Positions 27,401-39,400 of a stretch of DNA of 64,000 nucleotides are shown piece after piece (position 1 is the first letter of the stretch; each line of letters starts with the position of its first letter). This DNA comes from Lumbricus rubellus (lineage: Eukaryota > Annelida > Clitellata > Crassiclitellata > Lumbricidae): assembly GCA_945859605.1 (NCBI GenBank), contig OX243816.1:29385368-29449367 (forward strand), read 5' to 3'. The notes under the pieces are model-generated. The model ran no database searches and had not been told where the DNA came from. It saw nothing but the letters and a program-made list of their open reading frames with translations. The position numbers and the translations under genes are program-made.

Positions 27401-30400
27401 CTGCTTTTAGCTTAGCCTGTCTTTTCACAGATCTTTATGTATTGTCATAGTAAGTGTTGTGAAAAGCGATTGCATTGAAGCGCTGGATGACAACAGCTAA
27501 GATTATTGGTATTATTATTATTAATTAGTGGTTATATATTTATTAATTTTCATGCATGTAAAATTGTGTATACATACATGTGTGTTTGTCATTTTTGCTG
27601 TAGTAATCACAACGACATAGTGGTCATAGAGAGTGAGGCTTTGACGTCTGTTGCCGATCTACGGTCCCTTGATCTCAGCTACAACAAGGTCACACGCCTT
27701 AGCAATGCATTTCCATTCATGCCAAAGTTGCATCATCTGTGAGTATGAATTTCTTCCGGTTATTTATATATATATATATATATTTTGTTTTATTTAGTTA
27801 GCTCTTATCTTAGTATTGCAGCACAGTTTCTGCATTGTTGAATGCATTGGACATCCTTTTTGGAGTTCGGACTAATTTTGAGAATTTGAATATATAGTTT
27901 GATTTGACTTGGGAGAATAATATTTTGAGGCAGATGGGAGTCGAAATTGTCAGAAGTATTAACAAACTTTTAAATTTCATTGCAAGAATGATTCTGTATT
28001 AAAACTGTCAAACCTCTCCTTTGCTGCAGCACTTCGTTCATTCTTGTTGTTTTGCACTGTTTACTAACGTCGAATGTTATCAAAAAAGAAAGGGTCAGTC
28101 CAGCCTCAGCGAGTCCTTATGCTCCTTTTAGATTGATCCTTTGACGTATGCACCAATAACTCGAGAGTTGTGCACCAATAACTCGAGAGTTATTGAGTTT
28201 GTACTGTTTGCTGTTATTTTGTCTTTGGTTGCTCTTGTCAATAAACTGCTGCTGCTATCGTACTATCGTACTATCGTACTATTGCTTCTTCTACTATTCA
28301 TAGAATTTTGGTTTAGTCTGCCTGTATTCGATCATTTGTAATCAATATATGACGACTCTATCCTGTGATACAACAGTTTATGTCAAATAATTGGTGAGCA
28401 ATCAGTGAAAGACACATTGATCTGAAAACAAAATTTTTTTGGCTGATCAGGTTACGTTTCTGTGAATGCATAATTATATGAATTTTCAGAAAGATGTTTT
28501 CACGATGCTAAGTGTTTTGTCAAATTCGTGTTGATACATTGGATGCAATGACGGCTTTTTGCGACGTTGTGCTTTAGGATTGCAATTTGTTTTCTCCATG
28601 TTCAGCACTGTTTACCTCTTGTTGTCAGTGCCGGGATTTACCAAGTGCTGTTGACTGTCTTATGGCGCAGTTCATGTCAACATTTGATCACAGACTTATG
28701 TGCTAGATTATTGGAGCACCTCTGTATAGAACTTGATGCACTTTATTCTGTTTTAAGTGGCCATGTAGTTTATACTGTTTTACATGATCAGCCCGCAGGC
28801 GGTCCAACTGAATTTCTGTTTCCCAATCTTGTAATCTTCGTGTCTTGGGCGAACCCAGTTGTGGATTGGTGTAGATAATGTAAACCATTAGACACAGTTT
28901 GCCCATGTAAAGGATTGTTTTACCACTTTACAGAAGCACAATTAGCCTACGGCCCTGGACTAATTAAGGTTGTTATTTGAAAAATGCTGCATGCTCTAAT
29001 CATATCGGCTTCACAGAGCTTTTTTCTAGTTTCAAAATGAAGTGTTCTGCTTTCTGTTAGCGTTTTGGTTGCAGTCAGGTTATTTCGCAATTGCACCCTG
29101 CCAGCTCTTCTCTCTCTTCTCCCATCCCCCCATCCTTACCGCTTGCGGTGTAAACCTGGTCTGTTCTCAGATAAATGTGCCAGAAAGTTCAAATATATTT
29201 CATTGTCAGCAATTTTTGATTTTTTCTGTTTGTAAGTAAGTGAAAGAGTGAGTGAGTGAGTGAGTGACTGAGTGAGTAGCCTTTATTTTATCCGATGAGC
29301 ACAATGCATGCATTGCATTGCACAAATTGACTGCATACATGTAACAATAGTAGGCCTCTGTCTTTCCTTTAAATCTAGCATGTAGTGCACCATTGTAAGA
29401 TTCAATCAGCATGCGCTTTTCTAGGTTCATCAAAACTAGGATACAGTATGTTTAGAAAGTAGACAAATAAGTAAGTTGAATTTATTCACTTCTGATGGGC
29501 ACTTCTGTATTGTATTGTAGAAAGTGATTGCAGACATATTTGAAATTGAAATAATGGACGATGACATGTGCAGATACTATGTAGTTGTGCATGCACAAAC
29601 TAAATATAGCTGAAAATACCAGTACACGTTTAGATTTGTTAGGCCTCTGTGTGTGCTGTCTTTCCAGTGTAGTTATGAATTTTTCGTTGCCTGTCTGGCA
29701 TGTAGTCTGGTTGAAGTGCGTTATGCAGGATCCAATCAGCACACGCTTTCTTTGTGCATTGCTGAACACAATGGAAGTTTCAGCTGAACGATTTTATCCA
29801 GCAGAGTTGTCTGCATATATCTAAGGATGGGGGGGGGGGTCATTTCTAATTTTTTTTTTGTAGTCTGGAGATTCCTCTGGTCTCCCACTGTGAACTCATA
29901 TACATGCTTTAAGGATCCTTTTCTCATTTGCTTCAGCAAGGAGAAATCTTTCAGATTAAAAGGAATAATTACTTCTTGCTGGTATAATACTAACTCCTCC
30001 CCCACAGGAAGTATTTATATCAGGGGTGTTGGGGGAAGGCCGCCAGACCAAAGTAATGGGGGAGGAATCTGTTCCTGTTGAAATATTGAAATTTACCATC
30101 TGTTGGCTGCTTGGCTCCAAAGCATCAGGCATATAGGACAGTGGACAGACACACCAGGTGCAGTAAGATTTGATGTGAAATGAAGTAATGTTACTAAATA
30201 AATACTCTACTCAGTTTTTTTAGATAGTTACAATTCACCATAGAGGTGTACCATTTTAATTAATTTCTCATGGAATCGTCTGGATCACAGAGTAATCCCT
30301 GAGATAATCAAGAGTTACCGTAGTGGTCCATTTGAGGCATGTGATTAAGCCTTTGAACTACCATTACCCAGCGAAGTTTGCTTCACGATTGAGTTGAGCA

Positions 30401-33400
30401 TGTTAGAGTCATTCTGTCTGACTAGAAGCGAGTCGCTAAAAACGACAAAGGCGCGTTTTTGTTTGTTTCAACCAATTGAAGATGAGTAGCAAGACGTGCT
30501 TTCACGGGTCACACATGTGGAGAGTTTGAACCACCAACAGTGTTAAACGTTGATTCGATTCAATTGAAATGATTTATGTATGTATGTATGTGCACTTGTT
30601 ATAGCGCCCCTTCAAGCTCTCTCTACTTAGAGGCGCTCCTGATGCAGAGCGGACACTGCATCGGAGTTTCACGCCGAAGCGCTGAGCAATTGTGAGTGAA
30701 GGACTTGCCCAAGGTCCTTACGCGGCCAGGTGGATTCGAACCTCGGACCTTCCGGCTCCAAGGCAACGACGCCACCACTAGACCACCGCGCCCCACTATG
30801 AAGGTGTACTTCTAACTAGTGAGCGCTCACGACGAGAATTGCGTCCGGGGAACGTGGAAGTCCGGCAATGCTGCGAAGTTTCCGCATGAAGTCGGCCGAC
30901 TCCGAATTCTGGTCGAGCTCCTTGAGTCTCGTAAAGCCAGGTTGCGAGCCGTCGATGTCAAGTACAGATTTAGTTAGAAGTACACCTTCATTGAACAAAC
31001 TGGTTCTCTGATCAGGCTTATATGGTGGTAACCCATTCACTTTCTTTACCAGAACTTGTAGGCTTTAAGCTTGATGGCATCACCTTACTGTACTTGGTGC
31101 ATTTTAGTCCTTGTGGTTCTGCCCTTGGTAATTTATCCAGCATGTAACACTATAGGGGTGGATGGGGGAGGGTTGGGTGGATGGGGGGAGGGTTGGTGGT
31201 AGGGACTTTTAAGGCTGTGCAGCTGGTTGTACTCCATGTAGGATCGTGTGACCCCCAGATCGACCTTGTGTGACCTTTGCCCTGCAAACAACACTTTCTC
31301 TGATGGAGTTGGGGTGTGATTAATGTCCGCCGGTTGGTGTGTTTGGAGTGAGACGGAGGGAGGGTGCAGGGGGTGTGCGTGAAGAAGAAGAAGAAGAAGA
31401 AGGTGCCTGCAAAGTAATTTGTTAATGCTTTGTTGAAGTCTGGAGAGTGTAATGGCTTCCATATGTTATTCCAGCACACAGAAACCAACAGAAAGACAGA
31501 CAGACAGGCAGGCAGACGAAATGAGAAGGGAGTTTGAGGGATAAACAGACAACCGTGGATAGGCGGACAACCAGAGACAGATAGCAAAGACAGATGATCT
31601 GTACCAGCAGGTATACCAGACAGACAACAACAGAGACACAGTGGGAGACGGACAGATAGACAGTTGGAGAGAGACACAGACAGAGAGACAGAGGGAGAGA
31701 GACAGACACAGAGAGCACACACACTGTCTGCGTATGAAGATTTGAAGCTACAGGATATGAAGCTGCAGTGGGGTGGAGGGGGTTGACTGTGACCTGTCTC
31801 CTCTCATTCCCTTCCTCTTTTAATTCCTACCCAGGTCTGGTAATGGATGACAGATAAGAAGGGCAAAAGAGGGCACAAAAGAGGAGCAGCCTGAGATTTG
31901 GGGCGACTAGGTCATCATTCATTATACAGTATATAATTATCAGCCTCAAACTGGTTGCATATAATAATCATCATACTCATCATCGGTTTCTTTTGCCAGT
32001 TGTTTGGTTTGCGATGGGTACAAATGATTCTGTCCTCCTCCTTCACTTTGTATAAATCCATCATAGTCTTTGTCTACCTTTGTTTTCCATTCAGATAAAT
32101 TTGCATGTAGTGCATTAGTTTGATGCTGTGGGGGTTTCAGACTTTATTTTTATACCAGGTAAAAAATTGAATGTTGACATCCCACCAGCGCAGGTCAGGT
32201 CAAAGCGCAGGTCAGGTCAAAGCGACAGGCGAGCGCAAAGTCCCTTTGTTATTAATCGTTAAGAAAACATCGTAAAGTTTAACATATAGAAAACTTTAAG
32301 AGAAATAAGCACATGGTGGACTTAGAATAGATAATCAATGAATAAACTCTTAGAAACTTTAACTCGTTGAAATAAATATTACTACAACCTTTGTAGTTAA
32401 AATTTCATATAAATTCTTTGTGGAATGAGCTGCTGTAATGCATGCTGTTTTGGTATTCCTTTGTGTTTGGATTGCACATTGATAGTTTTAATCAGGCCTT
32501 GTCCAATTGTCTATTGGCTGGCCTACTAGTCTTGCAATTCAGAGTTAAATAAATTCTCTTGCAGAACAGAAAGATACTTCAAGCATCCATCAGCACACAC
32601 TCAGCTATTAACCGAGTGTATATTTACCGTACTCCCTCCATTTTGACGCTCGTGAGATTCTTAAAGGCTGCAAAAAATTATCTTTACAGTATGTATGTAT
32701 GTGTTTGGCTGAATAGCCGGACACATTCACACATACTTACTTACTTACTTCAAATGGAAGATGAAATGATGAGAAATTTAGAGAGTATTGACCAATAAAT
32801 TATTGTCTTCATGTGCAGATGGTGAGTGAATGAAGTTGGTAGTTCTATTCAAACCCATGCTCTCTCTTTTTGTGTAGGTTGGTTAACATATTAAACATTC
32901 TTTAGTTGTGTTATGTTTCGTTCTAATTTGTTACACAGTGTCACATTTGTTTGCTGTTGTGCCAGGTTTCTGAACAACAACCTGCTGGTGGCAGTTGATC
33001 GTGGTGTGCTTGACAATCTCATCTCGTTGGAATGGCTGAAGCTGAATAAGAACCGCATTCACTCGCTACAGAAGAACATGTTCTCCCGTCTTGGCCAGCT
33101 TAAATACCTGTGAGTGTTCCACAGAGACTATTTTGACTTCGACGTGTCTAACATACTGCACAGATAAATATCTTACTAGTTACACAACATTGTGCATGCA
33201 GATACTGGTATCTTAGTGTGAACTGACATGTGCAGAAACATCCTTAAAACGGTTCATTAAGGAAATGCGTGATTGTGCATCTACAGTTCAGATCACTTAG
33301 ATAATTGATCTGCCATGAATGGAAATACTCTTCATGCTCTTCAGAGTTTATGCAAAGACTACTATGAAGTATATAAACTTAACTGTGGTAGAGGCGTACT

Positions 33401-36400
33401 TGCAATAGATTAACCAAATCATTTAAGAGGAAAGGTCTTTCAGTGCTTTAATTCTTCCAGTGGCTGCTAATGATCTAGTTGCGTCTCTCAGATTGATGCT
33501 GTTGTATTGAAAGCGCTGGTGAAGCATTTCCTTAGAGTGGCAGTATTGATGTTCATGTGCATTAATTGCTTTCACCTGTGTAATTAAAGACATCCTCTCA
33601 TTTTTACAATGTATAATGAAACGTTTAGCACAGCAGTTTCTGCATGCTTTTTCATATGATATTTTTATAATTTTAGATTTTGACTATATATTACCGGTAA
33701 TTATAGATTGGATGATACTGGCTCGCATCAATATCTGATAATGCTTATATCACAAGGAATGTTCAATTGTCTTGCTGTGGAATGTTTAAGGAATTGATGC
33801 GCATAATTCTGTTACTTTACAGGGAATTGGAGCGTAATCGAATTCGATTAATTGATGGTCTCGTTTTCCACGGCTTGGACAACCTGATTTCACTGAAGCT
33901 GAAACGCAACGTCATCACTGAACTCATGGACGGGGCCTTCTGGGGCCTCAGCAGAATCCAGATACTGTGAGTACTACCTTAGTAGTGCACCAGATTTTCT
34001 GCATGTGTGTGAAATCATTTTGACTAATTCATTAATTAATCATAGTTTTACAGCATCTGTTAAACGTCGCCTAATCGGGAGATTTTTTATTCTAGTCCTT
34101 GCAGAAGGTGACAGCTTTCAAGAGTACTTACGAGTATGCGGAATGTGGATGAGTTGTAGTAAGATAACAATCTCTACAATTGATGTGCGTTCAGTAAGAA
34201 TTATGACCATCTGTGAGCGTTCAGGGCAGAGGCTCTTCCAGTAACACGTCTCAATCGCCGCTCGACTAACTGCCATCGGGAATTCTTCCTGAACCTTAAC
34301 AGCAGGCTGTCAGTTGCAAACAGTGCTTTTGAGAATCTTTAGCAGATTTTATGCATAAGTTTGCATGAAATGTATACGCACACCGTGCACTGTTGTTAGT
34401 TCTGAATGCACTTGTAATGCAGTAAATAACTGAATCTGTCCTTTGTTGTTGTTTTCTGTAGAGATCTGAGCCACAATAATATTTCGGTGGTCAGCAACAA
34501 GTGGTTGTATGGTCTGGAGTCTCTACTTGAACTGTAAGCAAACTATTGTTTCTGATAGAGGGGCGGGGGGATAGACAGAAAAAATAAGCAGATATTTCTT
34601 AAAATTGCTTCAAATTGGGAGAATATTCCCGCAATTCTACAGACTTTATGTAGGTTCCTACTGTGAAAACTATTTTGGGATGAGATTTTGTTTTAATACG
34701 TAACCATGTGGCTTATAAGGCGCTTTGTTGTTGTCGCCTTTTAATTAGACTTATTCAATTCAAGCAGCAAATAATTAAAATTGTAATTATAATATTAGTG
34801 TTACATGTAATGCTTTTACTAAATTAACAGTGGTGTCTTTTAATATTATTGACTTCTATATACTGCTGTTGTGATAATGCGTAAGACATCAGTTGGTGGT
34901 ACATTAACTGAAAGTATATAAAAATGCTAACCCGCTGGTTATTACTAATTATAAGTTTTGTACTTTTTTAACCAGATCCTTTTTTTAAGCATGCATTGAC
35001 ACTCTTGGGAGTGTTGCTGTTTCTGAATATAATATATTAACAGATCAGCTGAGGTCACTTAGGATTGATTGGTTCCTGAACAGTTGAAGAAGTGTGTTTA
35101 GTGCTTATACTTATAAATGTATCTGTCATTGTTAGGTCTTTGGCACACAATCAGATCACACAGGTGTCAGAGGACTGTTGGAGGTTCTGTCAGCATCTGA
35201 TTCAACTGTAAGTGATCATGTTGTGGAATTGGGGAAGTTGTTACAGATTCAGATAGGAAAGTAATGAGACAAGCAGATACAATAGATGAATTAATTAATA
35301 ATAAGGCCTAAAAAAATGTTGTGTTTCCGGTAACAGAGCTAAAAAAAATTGGGTAGGTAGGTTGAAAAATATTTTTATTTTGGTAAAATATTTTTATGCA
35401 GTGACCATCCGAAAAAGTATACCCACCAGTCTTTTTTGCACAAAGGTGCACGCTGCAACAAATTACGTATTCTAAGCAAGTATAAACTGCCTATTTCCCG
35501 ACTGTCTGCACCTAACTGCTCTAGAAAACAGTCCTATTAATTTCATTTTGTTGACGTCTTTTCTGCTATGTCAATACAAATGTTAAAAAAATATTTTTTT
35601 AAATAAAAAAAAAATTTAATTTAAAATTTTTTTTAATAAATATTTTTACAAAATTATTTGAGCCGTGGCAATAAAAGAGGGTCGGTCGGGTGACCGGAAA
35701 CACAACATTTTTTAGGCCTAATAGACTAATTGAGTAAATTGAAATATTTAGTACACTCTGTATTGGGCCTTTATTGTCTGTGAGTTTGAAAGACAAACAC
35801 AGACATGATGAGATGAGTCAGAATACCAATCAGACATTTGATTTGTTTTGGATAGAGTGGCTGTACGAAGATTTGCCACCTTCACCGTGTAGCAGCTCTG
35901 CCACAAGGAAAGGCTGAAGCAATACATAGATCTATGCAATTAAGCAGAAGACAAAGGCAGTCTGCTTATCTTATATTACTCACGATGTAGCGTTATTCAA
36001 TATCCTCACACTTGTGCTTTTTCGGAAGAAATGCAAAGGGTGACAGCTGGAGCCTGACACCTTTTCAAGCAGCCAGCTGTCGCTGCCTTTTACAGCGTCG
36101 TCACTTATGCTGCGCAGAATGGAACAAAGGCAGCAAAGAAAGCGTAAGGGCTCTTGTGGATTATTTGTTATTGGCTCATGTGAGACGTTTCCAGTGCCTT
36201 CGAGAGGCTCTTGGAAGAAGCAACATAAGCACGTCGATACATGCATGTGCTGAACGTGTGCATAGTATGATGGCTGAATGGTTAAGTGCTCATTTCGTGA
36301 CTCAGAGTTTGCGGTTTCAAATCTTCTTTGAAATTGTCAGCATTTGTAGAGGACCTGGACAAAGGCTTTAATGCACAACTGATTTATTTATTTCTGACAC

Positions 36401-39400
36401 ATTCTATAAGCACTTACAAACTGTTCTGTTTGGCCGTGCTGGAGTTGGGAGCGCCTCTGAGTAGTTTCCTTGAAGAGGTGCTATATAAATACTTGAATGA
36501 ATGTGTCAGAACATTTATATAGTACAGTTCAGGACCTGATTGAGTTACTGAAAACCTTTCTCATGTTTCCGATGCTTTGTTATTAGCTAGAGGCTCCTTT
36601 AATGTAACATATAACAATATTACAATGTATTGCTTGAGTTTGAATTACCGGCTGCATAGCTTGTATGTTGTGATGATTGCAAAAGTAGAGTGTCTGTTCT
36701 TTTAGTGACCTAAGCCACAATCAACTGAGTTCTCTGTCGAGCAAAGCGTTTGAGAAGCTCGAGTCGTTGCAGCAGCTTTTCATCGGTCACAACAGCCTGA
36801 CTGTAATCGCCGATGAATCGTTCTCAACACTCTCTACTCTGCTTGCTCTGTGAGTAAAATATTCTCATTCTGTAAACATATGAGATGGTCTTGTGTTGCT
36901 TTTAAAATGTGCGGTTTGTTTAGAGTTCATGATTGTTTGTCCAGAGTTTCAGAATCGTTTTTTGTTTTGAGCACTGTAAGATTTAGACATTAATTACTTG
37001 TCCTTATGGAAAGTCCATGAAACATGGGACTAGAACTTTCCTACGCAATACTACTACTAGTAATAATAATAATAATAATGACGATAACAATGATGATGAT
37101 GATAATAATAATAATAGTAATAATAATAATAATAATCCTGAATTTTTTTTGAAATACCTAGGGATCTGAGATACCTTGGATTTACCAAAAAAATTACGAC
37201 AATATATATGGTGCTGTAACATAGCAGGGGCACCTACAGCCCTACATAATATATCCTCAATCATAGTTTCAGTTCTAGGAGAAATTCACGGCTCAACGGG
37301 AATTCTGTTATATAATATTCGTGCCATTAAAATTTACATGATTGTGTGCCATGGTGGTTCATACTGGCATATTTGAGAATGGTCATTGTTTACTTGTTGA
37401 ATGTTAGTGATCTGAGTTTCAATGAAATATCATGGAGCGTGGAGGACAAGAACGGACCGTTTCACCAACTCACGTCTCTAACTCGCCTCTCTCTTCAGCA
37501 CAATCTCATCAAATCGATAGCGAAACTGACGTTCCAGGGACTTGGAAAACTGCGCCAGCTCCACCTTGATGGCAACAACATCAGTTCCATTCAAGTCAAT
37601 GCGTTCGAACCACTGAAGGAGCTGCGTGAATTGTAAGTAGACATTTTTTGCACGATTCTGAGAGGATGAGAGTTAAATGTTGCTTGCATGTGTGTATGTT
37701 GTGAGATACTTGAAAGGTGATGAGAATGCCCAGATCCATGGTATACGTTTCCTTACATGATTGAATAATGTTCAGTGTTGGTGCTGCTTGTGATACAAAT
37801 ATAATGCATAAAGCAAGCGCATCAGAGGTGGACAGTTCCGTGGCTTTTGAGTGATCCGATCGAGAGCCAAGATTGAGCTGTGAACTTAACATTGTTCATC
37901 TGGTATTGTCAGTTCAAAATATTTGTATTGTTGTTTTTTCAGTCATCTCAATTCCTCTCAGTTTCTTTGCGACTGTCAGCTGTCGTGGCTGAAACGGTGG
38001 CTGAACGAAGCGGGGTTCCAGTCTACTGTCGTCGCACAGTGTGAATATCCAGAGCTGCTGAAAGAACGGAATGTGCTGGATCTAGCGCCTACAGATTTCA
38101 AATGTGGTATGTTTATTTGAAGCTATCGCGTATACTTGGGGTTACTGAGACAGCTGGTTGGGGTTAGATGGGTTGGATCTGTTCGTGTGTGGATGTATTA
38201 TTGGGAAGGGTGGGTGAATTGTATACAGGGTGCGCCAAAAAAAAATACCCCCCCCTAAGATTTTTGCCAATATCTTGACCAAAGGTAAGAATTTTAAGAT
38301 GAAATTTTACTGTCTTAAAGACAATTCATATTTACACATGATGGCCAGATTTCATCAAAATATTTAGAACAGAACAAAAGTTTTGCCACTTTTAGTGAGG
38401 CCACCCACCGTTTTTTGACGATTCAAAAACGCGACGCAACAAAAAGGGATAAAAATTCAATTTAATTATTCTGGCCAATATCTTGGCCAAAAGTAAGAAT
38501 ATCGAAATGAAATTTTACAGGCTTAACGACAATTTATATCTGCATATGATGGTCAAATTTCATCAAAATATTTCCAAAAGAGCAAAAGTTATACCACTTT
38601 CAATGAGGCCACCCCCCAATTTTTGACAATTTAAAGATGTAACGCAGCAAAAACACGATTTTATTAAGTCTCATCTCAAATAATTATTATCAAATAGCCT
38701 TGATATTGACCGATGATCATTATTATTACTATTTAGAAAAGAAACATGGTACCAGCGTAGCTGCACGTCACTGAGAAGTCACTTAGCAATCAAATTCTTA
38801 AAATAAGAAATAATAATGAATCTGTCAGATAATCAACAGGTCCATCAAGAACTCTTCATAGAGACTCAAAATAAGTTTTGGCACGGGTGGTGGGCACATT
38901 GAACACAAGTTGGGAAACACTACCAAGTTCATTTGACAACAGTTATTTGTGATGAGACTTAAAAATCGTGTTTTTGTCACTTGTTGTTGGGTTTCGTTTT
39001 TGAAACGTCAAAAAACGGTGGGTGGTCTCACTAAAAGTGGCATAACTTTTGTTCCGTATTAAATATTGTTATGAAATCCGGCCACCATGTGTAGATATGA
39101 ATTGTCTATAAGACTGTAAAATTTCATTTCGATTTTTTAAATTTTGGCTAAGATATTGGCAAAAACCTTTAAAAATTGCGTTTCATTTTTGAAACGTCAA
39201 AAAACGGGGGGTGACCTCCCTAAAAGTGGCATAACTTTTGTTCTGTTCTAGATATTTTCATGAAATCTGGCCATCATGTGTAAATATGAATTGTCTATAA
39301 GTCTGCAAAATTTCATTGCAAAAGTTTTACTTTTGGCCAAGATATTGGCAAAAAACCTAGGGGGGTTATTTTTTTTTGGCGCACCCTGTACATTGATAGT

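Larger units (their letters stand above)
27739..32965 (+). other. LRIG intron 5
   Basis: A 5.2 kb intron. It contains a diverged duplicate (29278-29440 versus 29476-29790), a tRNA-derived SINE (30573-30794), an inverted-repeat unit with a dioxygenase-like fragment (30798-30991), a (CAGA)n tract (31490-31720) and small tetranucleotide runs near 32690-32750. Confidence 0.65.
35208..36705 (+). other. LRIG intron 9
   Basis: 1.5 kb. Contains a foldback MITE (35304-35720) and a tRNA-derived SINE (36262-36510). Otherwise unremarkable. Confidence 0.6.

Noticed and set aside
31133..31724. Several overlapping - strand frames, up to 190 codons, Cys/Leu/Ser-rich
   Set aside because: They run through a (CAGA)n tract and read open in all three frames, which indicates composition rather than coding.
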